In this document: positions 50,190-61,257 of the stretch, piece by piece
How the letters are laid out: every line of letters starts with the position of its first letter
How positions within the stretch are numbered: the stretch's first letter is position 1
Origin: Bartonella elizabethae F9251 = ATCC 49927
GTDB lineage: Bacteria > Pseudomonadota > Alphaproteobacteria > Rhizobiales > Rhizobiaceae
Direction: 5' to 3'
Assembly: GCF_000518165.1 (NCBI RefSeq)
Contig: NZ_JADB01000001.1
Location: 186,001 to 250,000, forward strand
DNA: 64,000 bases
Program-made: the position numbers and the translations under genes
Notes under the pieces: model-generated
What the model was told of the DNA's origin: nothing
The model's input: the letters and a program-made list of their open reading frames with translations, nothing else
The model's database searches: none

Positions 50190-50720
50190 ATATTTTTAAA
50201 CGCTCAGTTTCAAGAACATTAAAGTTTTCATATGTATGAATGATTTTCTTTATAAGCATAATTTATATTTTTAATTTGATAAGAATAACAAATACAGTGA
50301 AAATTTTCTTATGATAAAGAAAAAGCTGTTTTTGTTCATATTATAAACAAGCTTATTATAGTAAATAAAAACAATTTAAGGAACAACATAAAATACTTTT
50401 TATGGATCTTCTAAATATAAGATAAAGGGGAGTTGCTTATAAGAGATGATTGATAGAGAAGAATAATGCACCTGTGTGTTATGAAAGGGGAGTTATACTT
50501 CATAATTAACAGTATAGAACTTGCAGAATTTTCTTTTTATTTGTTTCAAAATTAAAAATATTATCCTAGAAGTCAATAATTTATGAAAATTTCAAGCTCC
50601 TCCATTGAAGGGGAGAGGGCTCTTGATATCATACTTTTGACATTAAGAGATAAAATGCCTTATCTGTAAACAAAAAGATTTTAGAAGTAAAATGATGTAA
50701 ATTATATGGATGGAGAGAAA
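50190..50720. other. Gene-free region before the kinase-like pseudogene
   Basis: About 530 bp, AT-rich; no credible gene. ATGGAGAG at 50709-50716 is the ribosome region for the next gene. Confidence 0.4.
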
Positions 50721-51380
50721 ATGTATCTTAATAAAGATATTTATAATTCCATGTGGTCTCTAAAAAAATATTCTAGCTCTTTTATTGCTTTATGTGGATT
50801 CGATGGGAGTGGAAAGACAACTCAAACAAAAGAAATTTCTCATCATTACTCACAAGAAAAACATATCATACAAACTTTTCAGCCTAGTAATTGGTATAGA
50901 GATAAACCAGAGGTTAGAGATTATTTAGAGAGTGGAAAACAGATTGATCCATTGCTTTTAGCGCTTTTAGCCGCAACAGATAGACGCAAACATACGCTTG
51001 AAATTATCGAACCTTCTTGAACTTCATCGCAAAATTTATTAATCAGTGATCGATATGTTTATTCTAGTCTTGTTTATTTCTACGCTTGAGGTCTTTCTCT
51101 TGAAAGTGTGATTCAATTAAATCAAGCTCTTCCAAGACCTCAGATCACATTTTACCTTCATTTGCCTCCTGCTGCTCTTATCGAACGATTGCAAAAAAGG
51201 GATGGTTTAGTCTTAAAATACGAAGAAAAACGCTCATTTATTGAAAAAGTTTATGAAGGATATCAACTTTTATCAGAAATAGACGAACGATTTATCGTCA
51301 TTGATGGAACCGCCTCTGTTTCTTTAATCCATAATCAAATACGACACCATATAGACAAGACTTGTTTTGACAATAAATAA
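50721..51380 (+). pseudogene. Thymidylate-kinase-like gene with two in-frame TGA codons
   Basis: From the ATG at 50721 the frame has the P-loop LCGFDGSGKTTQTKE and LLLALLAATDRRKHTLEII, then TGA (51018-51020), NLLISDRYVYSSLVYFYA, a second TGA (51087-51089), then GLSLESVIQLNQALPRPQIT and ERLQKRDGLVLKYEEKRSFI to a stop at 51380. All pieces are in one frame and everything else is conserved, including the DRY motif. The second TGA stands where family members often have Arg (CGA to TGA is a single transition). It is a nonsense-broken, second-copy dTMP-kinase-like gene, or less likely a read-through gene. Confidence 0.75.
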
Positions 51381-51958
51381 AATATACCCATTTATGAATA
51401 TCATTTAAAAATTTATCTGTGATCTATTCTCCTTTATGATCTAGTTTCTATGTGAGATCTAGAGTTTTAAAGGTTTTCTCACGATAATTTAAGAGTACTG
51501 AAAAAATATTATATATCTTAATATTTTAATTGAGACGATTGGTAATCATTAAATTTTAACGCACTTTTTAAAGAGTTTGAAAGAGGAAAGCTCTGCCAAA
51601 AAGACTATTTTAATCTCTGTTGTGATCATGATATTTTCATTCTCGTAGAGACGAATATAGCGATGTAAGAACGATCTGTAGAGATATATTCAAGCATGTT
51701 TGAGGGCAGAAAATAAGCTAAGGACAGAGGCGATAATGACAGAAACTTTTTTGAGACTTCAATATTTTTATCTCTGATAAATGAAACAACAAAAAGAAAT
51801 TTTTAACGTTTTTATAGAGTTTTTCAAATCGCTCATTTGACCAGTAAAAGCGTAAGATAAAGATATCTTAGCAAGCAGATACACCCATTTCAAGAATAGT
51901 AGGAAAAATCTTAGTTATGCTAAAAGATCACTTCAACAAAGCAGATGATTGTTTGGTT
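51381..51958. other. Intergenic region between the kinase-like pseudogene and nhaA
   Basis: About 580 bp, AT-rich; no gene, RNA or repeat recognised. Confidence 0.4.
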
Positions 51959-53320
51959 TTATTCGGAACTATGAGAGATGTCTTTATTGCGCTTAATATA
52001 AATAAAGCCATATCCCAGACCAATAAGAGCAGATAAACCAGAGCCACAAAGGACACCAATTTTTGCAGCATCAAGCAGGATAATATCTTTAAAGGCGAGC
52101 ATTGAAACAAAGATAGACATTGTAAAGCCAATTCCTGCTAAAAAACCAATGAGTAAAATACCGGTCCATGTCATTTGAGGAGGAAGACGACATAGTCCTG
52201 ATTTTACGGCTAGATAACTAGCAGTGATAATGCCAAGAGGCTTTCCAACAAAAAGACCAATAACAACACCAAGAACAATTAAAAATGATTCATGGGAAGA
52301 AAGGTCAAAGTTTGCAAAACTTACGCCTGCATTTGCAAAGGCAAAAATCGGCATGATACCGTATGCAACCCATGGATGCAGTGCCTTTTGAACACGCGTT
52401 ACCGGCGCAATCATGGCCCGCTGTCCTTTACGCATTTTTTTCAAGGCAGTTGAAATATGATGGAGATCTGTTTTTGTGTTTTTTTCTTGAAGAATTTGCA
52501 TAGCGTTGCTGAGCATGGTCAGTGGCGCTACAAGAGTGCGTGTAGGAAAAACGGGAGTCATCATACCTAAGATTACACCAGCAAGGGATGGATGAACGCC
52601 TGTTACCAATAAACCCCACCAAATGATTGCGCCAGGTAAAATGTACAGCCATGCTGATGCAAGTCCAATCCATTGAAAAAAGAATACCAGCGCAATACCT
52701 GCTCCTGCAATCATTAAACCGCTAGGCTCAATGTTTGTTGAGTAGAAAAAAGCAATAATAAGAACAGCAATAATATCATCAATGATCGCTAATGATAGAA
52801 GAATGATATGAAGATTAGAAGGAATTTTTTTTCCAAGAAGAGCCAGAATACCAAGAGCAAAGGCAATATCTGTTGCGGTTGGCACAGCCCAACCGTGGAT
52901 ATGCCCGCCGTTAGAATTGAAAATGAAATAAATGATTGCAGGGACACAAACACCCCCTACTGCAGCAATAATTGGTAAAATTGCTTGTTTAAAATCGGCA
53001 AGAGCACCTTCATGAATTTCGCGTCGAATTTCCATTCCTGCGACGAGGAAGAAAATAGTCATAAGGGCATCATTAACCCAGAAATGTAAATCCCATGAAA
53101 GAGTGAAATGCCCCAAATTAAAGCCAAGAGGTGTATGCCAAAAAGATTCATAGAAAGCAGCATATTGAGAATTGGCAAAAATCAGTGCAGAAGCAGCAGC
53201 GAGTAAAAGAACAATACCACTAAGAGCTTCAATATGAAGAAAACGCTCGATAGCAGAAAGCGCTTGATTGGTGACACGAGAAGCGCGATTAGGCAAGCGA
53301 TTTGAAGATAAATCAGACAT
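51959..53320 (-). CDS. nhaA: Na+/H+ antiporter NhaA
   Basis: NhaA expels Na+ for H+ at the inner membrane and controls pH and salt. The 453-residue protein is longer than the E. coli one (388) at both ends. It has TATDIAFALGIL with the Asp133 equivalent and LSLAIIDDIIAVLIIAFFYS with the ion-binding Asp pair. The ATG at 53320 follows GGAG by six bases; a frame start at 53332 lacks this. The stop is followed by gene-free DNA. Confidence 0.95.
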   Translation of the reverse strand: MSDLSSNRLPNRASRVTNQALSAIERFLHIEALSGIVLLLAAASALIFANSQYAAFYESFWHTPLGFNLGHFTLSWDLHFWVNDALMTIFFLVAGMEIRREIHEGALADFKQAILPIIAAVGGVCVPAIIYFIFNSNGGHIHGWAVPTATDIAFALGILALLGKKIPSNLHIILLSLAIIDDIIAVLIIAFFYSTNIEPSGLMIAGAGIALVFFFQWIGLASAWLYILPGAIIWWGLLVTGVHPSLAGVILGMMTPVFPTRTLVAPLTMLSNAMQILQEKNTKTDLHHISTALKKMRKGQRAMIAPVTRVQKALHPWVAYGIMPIFAFANAGVSFANFDLSSHESFLIVLGVVIGLFVGKPLGIITASYLAVKSGLCRLPPQMTWTGILLIGFLAGIGFTMSIFVSMLAFKDIILLDAAKIGVLCGSGLSALIGLGYGFIYIKRNKDISHSSE

Positions 53321-53468
53321 GAACAACTCCAACTATCGACAATTTTATGTTTCTATATTCTCTGTGTAAGTGACTCTATCATGATATTTTCTGTATCATA
53401 TAAAAGCAAAAAGAGGAATAAAGTTCTTGATTTATAGACAAAATCATTATGTCCAAAGTACGATATGT

Positions 53469-55175
53469 TTAAGGCGATGCTTCATTTTTAATAGCGAGGT
53501 CTACTTTGCTTAAAGCTTTGGATAGATCATTTTGTAGAGCGGATTCGAGATCAACCATTGTGAGCCCTTTATTATCTTTTGCTTTAATTTTAACAATTAA
53601 TGTTTGTGGATTTTTAGCAAATTCACCTAAGGATTTTGAAATTTTTTCTGCCTCATTTTGATTTTTGAGCAACATTTTTGGGGTTTGCGTCATCATTAAA
53701 TAGAAATCGTCATAGAGTTCCTTTTTAAGATCATGTTGGCTGTCATTAAGGTTTTTTGCAAGATAAGAAAAAAGCTTATCAATAAAACCTGCATCCCGAT
53801 ATTGTATATCAATTTCATTGATACCAAGGTTTTGAGAAGCAGCTATCATGACATTTTGTTGACCAGAAAAAAGCTTTTCATCAACATCAATAACCTTAGC
53901 CGATATGTTTCCAGATCCAACATCTTTCATATTGAAAGACATGGCATCAAGAAAGAGCATACGTTTTTTTTCATCGTAAGAAATATCAAGTTTTCCTGAA
54001 AAATCAATTTGTTCAAATCCCATCTTTTTTAAAAGTTCTAGATCTTTTTCATTCATTTTTTTAGGTAAAACGGAAAAGCTATTGAGTGAAAGAAAAAGCT
54101 TTTTGGGGATAGGATGTTTCCACAAGCTTGGTTTAAGTTGAAATGATTCAAGCGTTGCTTTCAATGGTGGGATATCAATGGTGACATTATCAACTTTGGC
54201 ATCTGCTGAGGTAATAGCGAGCAGTATGTTTAGAAGGAGACCATTTTGTGCTCTTTTTTCTGCGACTTTATTATTCTCTTTCCTTGCATTAAGATAAGCT
54301 TTGACCAATTTTTCAGGCGTTTGTTCAAGTGGTTTCATCTTTAGACCAGATGTTTTAAATTGGCCGAGAAAGAAAGAGCTATTTTTCTCTGCTTCTTCAA
54401 AAATATCGACACTTATATTGTTCAGAGAGATAGGACCTGTAACGGTTTTCCCTTGATTGAGAACGTTATTTTTTCCGAAAATGATAGAATAGGCATAATT
54501 GATGTCAATATCATGAGCTTTTATTGTATTACTTTTAGCCATCAGGTGCATCTGTTTATCACCATTGACCACAACCGTTTTAAGATCCATATTTTTGATA
54601 CTAACGGAACGAATATGGCCGCCTTTAAAATCAGAAAGCTGGAAATTCTTGACTTCAACTGTTTCTGTTCGTTTGTTTTTATTTTCTATAGAAAGCTGTA
54701 TATTAGGTGCACTTATTGAGGCAAGATCAATACGCATCATTGATTGTAATAGACGTGATGTGATTGTTCTGTCTTTATCTTTTAAGGATACATTTTTAAG
54801 AGAAATTTGGGGTATTTTTACATGAATATTATTATGTTTTAAATCAACATTATAAAATGTAAAAGTTCCAGGAATAAAAGAAAAAGGAGGACGGGCAGAA
54901 ATGGCACCAATTTTCAGTGATGTACCGGCTGGAACGGGGAGTGTAACATTCTTCAAATTGACTTTACCTAGAATGCTGACTTCAGATGTTTCTGCTTTTA
55001 TGGCACGACGGGCTATCTCTTGTTTTACAAAACTGTCAAGATAGGGTTTTGCAATATAAAATCCACCAACAACTATAATTGCTAAGATAGCAATAAATCC
55101 AATAATGCAAGTGAGCCAATATTTCAGGTTACTTTGATACCCACTATTAAGCTTGACCATTCTTTTTTCTTTCAT
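53469..55175 (-). CDS. Large single-anchor periplasmic protein, AsmA-like layout
   Basis: A 568-residue protein with one N-terminal anchor (CIIGFIAILAIIVVGGFYIA) and a long periplasmic part rich in beta strands: VNLKNVTLPVPAGTSLKIGA, FYNVDLKHNNIHVKIPQISL, IRSVSIKNMDLKTVVVNGDK, and a more helical C-terminus (NDSQHDLKKELYDDFYLMMT). Layout resembles AsmA/YdbH-type proteins, but I see no clear AsmA signature. The ATG at 55175 is preferred to a GTG at 55184. It neighbours nhaA on the same strand (about 150 bp apart). Function unknown. Confidence 0.75.
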   Translation of the reverse strand: MKEKRMVKLNSGYQSNLKYWLTCIIGFIAILAIIVVGGFYIAKPYLDSFVKQEIARRAIKAETSEVSILGKVNLKNVTLPVPAGTSLKIGAISARPPFSFIPGTFTFYNVDLKHNNIHVKIPQISLKNVSLKDKDRTITSRLLQSMMRIDLASISAPNIQLSIENKNKRTETVEVKNFQLSDFKGGHIRSVSIKNMDLKTVVVNGDKQMHLMAKSNTIKAHDIDINYAYSIIFGKNNVLNQGKTVTGPISLNNISVDIFEEAEKNSSFFLGQFKTSGLKMKPLEQTPEKLVKAYLNARKENNKVAEKRAQNGLLLNILLAITSADAKVDNVTIDIPPLKATLESFQLKPSLWKHPIPKKLFLSLNSFSVLPKKMNEKDLELLKKMGFEQIDFSGKLDISYDEKKRMLFLDAMSFNMKDVGSGNISAKVIDVDEKLFSGQQNVMIAASQNLGINEIDIQYRDAGFIDKLFSYLAKNLNDSQHDLKKELYDDFYLMMTQTPKMLLKNQNEAEKISKSLGEFAKNPQTLIVKIKAKDNKGLTMVDLESALQNDLSKALSKVDLAIKNEASP

Positions 55176-55531
55176 TTTTATCACTCTTTAAAATTGAGAG
55201 TGAAGATAAACTCTTTTAAGCAATGACAAAGGTTAAAATATAGCGTGTACCAGTTTCAACAGTTATCACCCCTCTATATTAGAGTTATTCTCATCTTTTT
55301 TGCAATATCACTTTATCAATTTTTTATTGATTTTCTTTGGATTGAGCACGTTATAGAAAAGCACGCATAATGAAGGAGAGATAAGTTTACGCGCATCATA
55401 TTTTTTATCACTTTAAATTATCATAAAATATTCCTATGTCTGCTTTTATCTTACTGCTGTTTATAGGAATATTTAAAACATATAAAGTTATGTTTTTGTT
55501 CATTATAATTTAATGGGGAGAGGTGAGTATT
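55176..55531. other. Divergent intergenic region
   Basis: About 350 bp between the leftward periplasmic protein gene and the rightward transporter gene, AT-rich. Both promoters should be here. Nothing else recognised. Confidence 0.4.
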
Positions 55532-57304
55532 ATGACAGAAAATCAAATAATGGCCTTTTCGATTATTGGTCTCATGATGGTTGTATTTATTTGGGATCGA
55601 TTTCGTTATGATCTTGTCGCTATTTGTACATTATTAATAGCGTGTGCTGTTGGTCTTGTCAGTCCAAAGGAAGCTTTTAGCGGTTTTAGTAATGATATTG
55701 TTATTATCGTGGGAAGTGTGTTTGTTGTCAGTACGGCTGTATCACGCTCTGGTATAATGGAATTTATTATTCAGCGGATATGGCCAGATGTGAAATCGGT
55801 GCGCCTTCAATTAGCTTTTTTGGTTTTTTCTGTTGTCGTTTTATCAATGTTTGTTAAAAATATTGGTGCTTTGGCTATTATGCTCCCGATAGCTTTTCAG
55901 TTTGCTCGTCGTTCTCAGGTTTCTCCTTCTGTCTTTTTGATGCCCATGGCCTTTGGTTCTTTATTGGGGGGGCTTATGACACAGATAGGAACATCTCCCA
56001 ATGTTGTTATTTCAGCGATGCAAGAACGTTTAGCAGGAACACCTTTTACGATGTTTGATTTTACACCAGTTGGTGCGGTTATTGCGACGGTTGGTGTCTT
56101 ATATTTGGTCTGTTTTTATTGGCTTTTGCCAGTGCGTGTGCGCTCAGGTGGATCATTTGATGATGCCATTGATATTCGTAATTATGTTGTAGAAGTGCAT
56201 ATTCCAATAAATTCATCCATTGTGGGGAAAAGTATTGTTGATTTGGTTAAGCCATCAAGTGGTGATGTTATGGTGATTCAAATCATCAGAAACAAAGTAT
56301 CTATTTCGCCACTACCGGATTTTGTTTTGTCTGAAAACGATATCGTTTTGTTGGAAGGATCGCATACAGGAATAGATAGTGTGATGAATTCTGCTCGTTT
56401 AGAGTTTTCTAAGGAGCAAACTCTTTCTACTGGGGATAAGGACAGTGACATTGATATTATTGAAGCGGTCATCACGCATAATTCGCCTCTTATTGGCATT
56501 AGTGCGAAAGAGTTTTCCCTCTTTGATCGCTATAATGTCAATTTGCTTGCGTTAAGTCGTCAACATGAAAGGGTGCGGGCAAGACTTGATGATATTGTTT
56601 TTCATCTTGGGGATGTGATTGTTTTACAAGGACAAGATGCGGTTATTCCAAATTTATTAAGGGAATTGAAATGTTTACCCTTAGCAAAACGAAATATTGT
56701 GTTTGGAAATTTACGACATGGTTTTATATCTTTAGCTATTTTATTTATAGCCATTATTTTTACAGCTTTTCATATTGTTCCAGTTGCTTTTTCTTTTTTT
56801 TCTGCTGCTGCTGCAATGGTTATTTTTCGTGTTTTGCCCGCACGTGATCTGTATCAGGCATTAGATGGTCCAATATTAGTCCTATTAGCGGCTCTTATTC
56901 CAGTGAGTGAAGCGTTAGAGAAAACGGGATGTACGGATCTCATTGGTCAATGGCTGAGCCAACTGGCAATATTTTTCCCACCATTTGGCGCTTTAGCACT
57001 GATGTTGGTGACAGCCATGTTGGTCACGCCATTTTTAAATAATGCTGCGACAGTTATGATGGTCGCTCCCATCGCGTCAAGTTTTGCTCATTCTCTTCAT
57101 TATAAGCCTGAAGCTTTTTTGATGGCTGTTGCCATTGGTGCGGGATGTGAATTTCTTACACCTATTGGACATCAAAGCAATATGCTCGTGATGGCGCCAG
57201 GAGGATATCGTTTTAGTGATTATCCGCGTTTGGGGGCTCCCTTAGCGGTATTGATCATTATTGTTGCTGTTCCCATGCTTATGTGGGTTTGGCCATTACA
57301 ATAG
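55532..57304 (+). CDS. SLC13-type anion permease with two RCK-C domains
   Basis: A 590-residue transporter of the divalent anion:Na+ symporter (SLC13) type. The N-terminal half has FSGFSNDIVIIVGSVFVVST, LSMFVKNIGALAIMLPIAFQ and MTQIGTSPNVVISAMQERLA. Two TrkA-C (RCK_C) regions (about 205-300 and 315-385; VEVHIPINSSIVGKSIVDLV marks the first) interrupt the membrane part, then the second half FLNNAATVMMVAPIASSFAH and LTPIGHQSNMLVMAPGGYRF. Such proteins carry sulfate, dicarboxylates or similar; the substrate cannot be read. GGGGAG precedes the ATG at 55532 by about ten bases; a GTG at 55523 also opens the frame. Confidence 0.88.
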   Translation: MTENQIMAFSIIGLMMVVFIWDRFRYDLVAICTLLIACAVGLVSPKEAFSGFSNDIVIIVGSVFVVSTAVSRSGIMEFIIQRIWPDVKSVRLQLAFLVFSVVVLSMFVKNIGALAIMLPIAFQFARRSQVSPSVFLMPMAFGSLLGGLMTQIGTSPNVVISAMQERLAGTPFTMFDFTPVGAVIATVGVLYLVCFYWLLPVRVRSGGSFDDAIDIRNYVVEVHIPINSSIVGKSIVDLVKPSSGDVMVIQIIRNKVSISPLPDFVLSENDIVLLEGSHTGIDSVMNSARLEFSKEQTLSTGDKDSDIDIIEAVITHNSPLIGISAKEFSLFDRYNVNLLALSRQHERVRARLDDIVFHLGDVIVLQGQDAVIPNLLRELKCLPLAKRNIVFGNLRHGFISLAILFIAIIFTAFHIVPVAFSFFSAAAAMVIFRVLPARDLYQALDGPILVLLAALIPVSEALEKTGCTDLIGQWLSQLAIFFPPFGALALMLVTAMLVTPFLNNAATVMMVAPIASSFAHSLHYKPEAFLMAVAIGAGCEFLTPIGHQSNMLVMAPGGYRFSDYPRLGAPLAVLIIIVAVPMLMWVWPLQ

Positions 57305-57767
57305 GATATTTTTTGAAAACTTTAAGGATGGATACCAAAAGATTGTTCATCGTATGAAGATAAGTTGAAGGGATATATAAAAATTTTTATTTAAAGCCTA
57401 GGAAGTATATTTAATGCTATTCTACAACCAAAGATAGGGAAAGGGTTATTTAAAAAGACTTAAAAAAACTGTCTTTTGTATACATTAATGAGGGACGAAT
57501 GATGAACATTATCAATAAGTGCATGTATGACATTACGGTTATGATCTTTTTTATAAATTCAAATTATATAAAAATGGTTATGTGAAGCAAAAGGATATTT
57601 ACATCATTTTTAATTGATGCAGTTGCAAAGGTCCAATCGATTAGAATACATATTGCTTTGAAATGAATAAACGGAGCAACTTAAAGTTTTTTCGTGAATG
57701 AGGACTACCATCTTTGTCCATTTATGCGTAAAAGTGTAGAAAGTAAATTTTTTGCAAGGTATGTTAT
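57305..57767. other. Intergenic region before the YfgM-like gene
   Basis: About 460 bp; no credible gene. A short open frame overlapping the start of the next gene (57694-57888) is a shadow. Confidence 0.4.
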
Positions 57768-58439
57768 ATGTCGTATGATAGTTTTATTGCTGAAGTTAAT
57801 GCAGAATTTCGTCAGGAAAAGGCGCTTGCTTTTTGGAGACGGTATGGTTTTTCAATTATTGGGGCTGCTCTTCTTTTCATCCTCATGATAATTGCTTATC
57901 AAATTTATCATCATGCGCAAATAAAGAAAGCCAGCCATATTGGTGATGCATTTGTAAAAAGCCTTAATTTTGCGGATACACGTCATTTTGATGAGGCGAT
58001 AAAGCAATTGGAAAATGTTAAAGACTCTCATTTTGGGGGGTATCCTTTTCTTGCCCGTTTGCGGGAGGCTTCTTTACGCATGGAGCAAGGTGATCTTATC
58101 AAGTCGGTGGAGATCTTTGATTCCGTTGCTGCGGATGAGAAAGCACCGCAGATTTTGCGGAAAGTTGCAAAAATTCGAGCAGCCTATATTTTAGTTGATA
58201 CAGGGAGCTTGGAGGATGTCAAAAAGCGCGTCAAAGATATGGCAAGTGACCTTGATCCTATGCGTATGTCCGCACGAGAGGTTTTAGGCTTAGCTGCTTA
58301 TAAAGCAGGGAAGATTGATGAGGCCGTTGACTATTTTCAGAAAATTTCTGCAGAAGGTGCGCTAAGATCAAAAATAACAGATCGGGCTCGAATAATGCTT
58401 GAGCTTATGCAAGCTGAGGGCAAAGTAAATAAGGAATAA
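57768..58439 (+). CDS. YfgM-like TPR membrane protein
   Basis: A 223-residue protein with a short cytoplasmic N-terminus ([20 protein letters not shown]), one transmembrane segment at about 27-48 ([20 protein letters not shown]), and a periplasmic helical TPR-like part ([40 protein letters not shown]). In gammaproteobacteria YfgM works beside SecYEG and BamB near der; here too it directly precedes der, with a 4-bp gap. This synteny supports the call. The function in alphaproteobacteria is inferred. Confidence 0.82.
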   Translation: MSYDSFIAEVNAEFRQEKALAFWRRYGFSIIGAALLFILMIIAYQIYHHAQIKKASHIGDAFVKSLNFADTRHFDEAIKQLENVKDSHFGGYPFLARLREASLRMEQGDLIKSVEIFDSVAADEKAPQILRKVAKIRAAYILVDTGSLEDVKKRVKDMASDLDPMRMSAREVLGLAAYKAGKIDEAVDYFQKISAEGALRSKITDRARIMLELMQAEGKVNKE

Positions 58440-58443
58440 ATCG

Positions 58444-59868
58444 ATGAGCCTTACCATTGCTATCGTTGGTCGTCCCAACGTTGGGAAATCAACACTTTTT
58501 AATCGTTTGGTTGGGCAAAGATTGGCTTTGGTTGATGATAAGCCTGGTGTAACACGTGATCGGCGTATTCATGCGGCAAAACTTCAAGATCTACGTTTTG
58601 ATGTAATTGATACGGCTGGGCTGGAAGAAGCGGGAGATCATACCCTTGAGGGGCGTATGCGTTCTCAGACAAAAGCTGCGATTGATGAAGCAGATCTTGT
58701 TTTATTTATGTTTGATGCAAAGAGCGGAATAACACCAAGTGATTTAAATTTTGCTTCACTGGTTCGCAAATCAGGAAAACCGATTGTGCTTGTTGCCAAT
58801 AAGTCTGAGTCAAAAGCGGCAACAGGGGGAGAGTATGAGGCGTGGTCATTAGGTTTGGGAGAGCCGTGTCCAATATCGGCTGAGCATGGTTTGGGACTTA
58901 GCGATCTTCGTGATGCCATTATAGACGCTGTTGGGGCAGAGCGCGCTTTGGGCAACAACAAAGAAGAAGATATGACGATACAGCCAGCCTCTGTTGGTGA
59001 TGATGTGAACAATTCGGAAGAAGAGGGGGGTATGTACGATGAAAGAAAGCCTATTCGGATTGCCATTGCGGGGCGTCCCAATACAGGAAAATCCACCCTT
59101 ATCAATAGTATGCTGAAGCAAGATCGGTTGTTAACAGGACCAGAAGCAGGGTTGACCCGCGATTCTATTTCTGTCGATTGGGAATGGGATGGTCGTCAAA
59201 TTAAACTTTTTGATACTGCAGGTTTACGTCGAAAATCGAAAATTCAAGAAAAATTAGAAAAGCTATCGGTCGCTGATACTTTGCGTGCGATTCGTTTTGC
59301 AGAAGTGGTGGTCATTGTTTTTGATGCAACGATACCTTTTGAGAAGCAGGATTTACAAATTGCTGATCTTGTGATTCGTGAAGGGCGTGTTCCAGTTATT
59401 GCTTTCAATAAGTGGGACCTTATTGAAAATAGTCAGGCTACATTGATTGATTTGCATGAAAAATGTGCGCGATTTCTTCCTCAAGTTCGCGGTTTGAGAG
59501 CTGTTCCTTTATCAGGACAATATGGCCAAGGAATTGATAAACTTATGGAAAATGTCATGATAATACACCGTGTATGGAATCGTCGCATTTCCACGGCTAA
59601 ATTGAATCAATGGCTTGAAACTGTTGTAGCACATCATCCACCACCGGCGGTTTCAGGACGTCGGCTTAAGGTTAAATATATCACACAGGTAAAAACACGT
59701 CCTCCCGGATTTATGATTTCTTGCTCACGACCCCAAGTCATGCCCCAGTCGTATTTGCGTTATCTTATCAATGGGTTACGTGAAACATTTGATATGGCTG
59801 GTGTCCCAGTTCGCCTATCATTACGCGCATCTGACAATCCTTTTGCGACACGTTCTAAAAAGAAATGA
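58444..59868 (+). CDS. der: Ribosome biogenesis GTPase Der (EngA)
   Basis: Der has two GTPase domains in a row and aids 50S subunit assembly. The 474-residue protein shows G1 loops [16 protein letters not shown] (N-terminal domain) and [16 protein letters not shown] (second domain), [16 protein letters not shown] and [12 protein letters not shown] (G3), and a C-terminal KH-like domain ([20 protein letters not shown]). An acidic linker of about 25 residues joins the two G domains. It is 4 bp after the YfgM-like gene and co-transcribed. Confidence 0.98.
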   Translation: MSLTIAIVGRPNVGKSTLFNRLVGQRLALVDDKPGVTRDRRIHAAKLQDLRFDVIDTAGLEEAGDHTLEGRMRSQTKAAIDEADLVLFMFDAKSGITPSDLNFASLVRKSGKPIVLVANKSESKAATGGEYEAWSLGLGEPCPISAEHGLGLSDLRDAIIDAVGAERALGNNKEEDMTIQPASVGDDVNNSEEEGGMYDERKPIRIAIAGRPNTGKSTLINSMLKQDRLLTGPEAGLTRDSISVDWEWDGRQIKLFDTAGLRRKSKIQEKLEKLSVADTLRAIRFAEVVVIVFDATIPFEKQDLQIADLVIREGRVPVIAFNKWDLIENSQATLIDLHEKCARFLPQVRGLRAVPLSGQYGQGIDKLMENVMIIHRVWNRRISTAKLNQWLETVVAHHPPPAVSGRRLKVKYITQVKTRPPGFMISCSRPQVMPQSYLRYLINGLRETFDMAGVPVRLSLRASDNPFATRSKKK

Positions 59869-60461
59869 TAGCTCTTTATTTTAAAGTGAATGAAATCTAT
59901 AGAACCTTAAAAATAAGCCTTTTCATGATTTATAGTGTTCTAAATATCGAAAGTGAAATGATAATTTCCACAGACAAATATCTTCTTTTTCATAAAAGAA
60001 AAAAATCTTTATTTTAACGTCTTGATAAATCGATAATCATTGATCATGCGTGCTATAGAACTTTCCCAGTTTAATTTTTCTTGATAAAGCTTCTTTATTT
60101 GTATGTTATGAGAAGAATTTAATAGGGAATATTGAAGAAAGAGCACACAATCCTTTTAAGAGTGTATTTTAATGTAAAAATAAAGACAATATGAGGGGAG
60201 GGAATATAATGATGATGCTTATTTATAAAGAAGCATGAAATTATCTTTTCATAAAACTAAAGAGTATTCATAAGCACTTTTGTTTGCGATGATTTCTTTT
60301 TAATAAAAAGTAAAAATATCCGCTGAATCTAACAACCTTCATTTTTAAAGGGAGAAATTTAATAAGTAGGGTAAAATTGTATAAAACGGTATAGCGATCG
60401 TATTCGGATTTTATTGTATTCTATTTGAAATTGTAACTCATTATATCACAAACTTAAAGAA
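59869..60461. other. Gene-free region after der
   Basis: About 590 bp, AT-rich; no gene or RNA recognised. Its last 50 bases recall the integrase leader faintly (CTATTTGAAATTGTAACTCATT, near 60421) and lead into the remnant at 60462. Confidence 0.4.
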
Positions 60462-60600
60462 ATGCTCTTTATGCTTTTTTCAAGACGCGAGCTGTTGCAA
60501 CATTGGGGTCAACAAAGTGTATAATGGTGCCGTCTTGTCGCTTCAGCATAAAGAGGGTGGATCTGTGAGTTTTATATTATTCACAGAAGCTTTTATGTAT
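60462..60600 (+). pseudogene. Integrase N-terminus remnant (remnant D)
   Basis: The stretch GCTGTTGCAACATTGGGG, then AATGGTGCCG and CAGCATAAAGAGGGTGGATC, matches by eye the codons for the arm-binding domain (SVATLGAG, NDGAG, HKCKDGGA) of the integrase fragment at 25.3 kb. TATTATTCAC near 60579 fits its RYTIHG codons. Stops and indels break every frame. It is one of at least four related remnants in the window. Confidence 0.65.
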
Positions 60601-60814
60601 TCTTAAGAGATATTGTGAAATTGGTTTGGGGATTTTAAGAAATATCTTTAAAAAAGCATGCGAATTGAAAAATCTGTTATTTAGGCGATAAAATTTATAC
60701 GATAATTGGTGATAGATTTCTTTTAGTGTCTTGACGAATAAATTCGGGAACAATATGATGCACACGGTTTTATGAGATGCATTTTTACTTTGCTTTTTGA
60801 TGAAGGAGCCAATG
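60601..60814. other. Region upstream of atpI
   Basis: About 210 bp between the integrase remnant and the ATP synthase operon; the atp promoter should be here. AAGGAG at 60803-60808 is the atpI ribosome site. Confidence 0.45.
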
Positions 60815-61246
60815 ATGGCGATGGGCGAAAAACCCGTTATAAGTCGCAAGAAGGCTGGAGAGAAAAAGCAAAGAGAGTGTTTTCATTCAGAGGATTTGGA
60901 ATGTCGTAGTAAGAACTTAAGCGTAGCTTTAGTCCGCAAGCAAGCATTAAGGAAGCGTGAGCATAAGGGTAGGCGGGAAAAATCACAAGGAAGGATGGCG
61001 GATGCGATTAAGCTTTCCAGTGAGTTTTTAGCAAGTGTTATTGTTGGTATTGTTTTGGGGGTGGGGTTTGATAAGTTAGCAGGTTCATGGCCGTGGGGAT
61101 TGGTGTTTTTTCTCTTTCTTGGATTTGCTGCTGGTGTATTGAGTATTCTTCGGTCTGTGGGGTATGTTTCCTCCAGTCAATTAGGGCAAAAAGGCGTATT
61201 GCGCCAAGATGAACAAAATAAAGAGACCAATGAGAAGGTCCGATAA
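60815..61246 (+). CDS. atpI: ATP synthase protein I
   Basis: AtpI helps c-ring assembly and may aid Mg2+ supply. The protein of about 143 residues has a charged, low-complexity N-terminal half ([21 protein letters not shown]) and two hydrophobic segments: [20 protein letters not shown] and [20 protein letters not shown], the AtpI signature. ATG codons at 60812, 60815 and 60821 compete; 60815 has the best spacing (6 bases) from AAGGAG. First gene of the F0 operon. Confidence 0.88.
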   Translation: MAMGEKPVISRKKAGEKKQRECFHSEDLECRSKNLSVALVRKQALRKREHKGRREKSQGRMADAIKLSSEFLASVIVGIVLGVGFDKLAGSWPWGLVFFLFLGFAAGVLSILRSVGYVSSSQLGQKGVLRQDEQNKETNEKVR

Positions 61247-61257
61247 ATGAGGTTGAA

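Noticed and set aside
50721-51380. Selenocysteine or reassigned TGA explanation for the kinase-like gene
   Set aside because: TGA is a normal stop in neighbouring genes and no family member uses selenocysteine at these sites; nonsense mutation is simpler.
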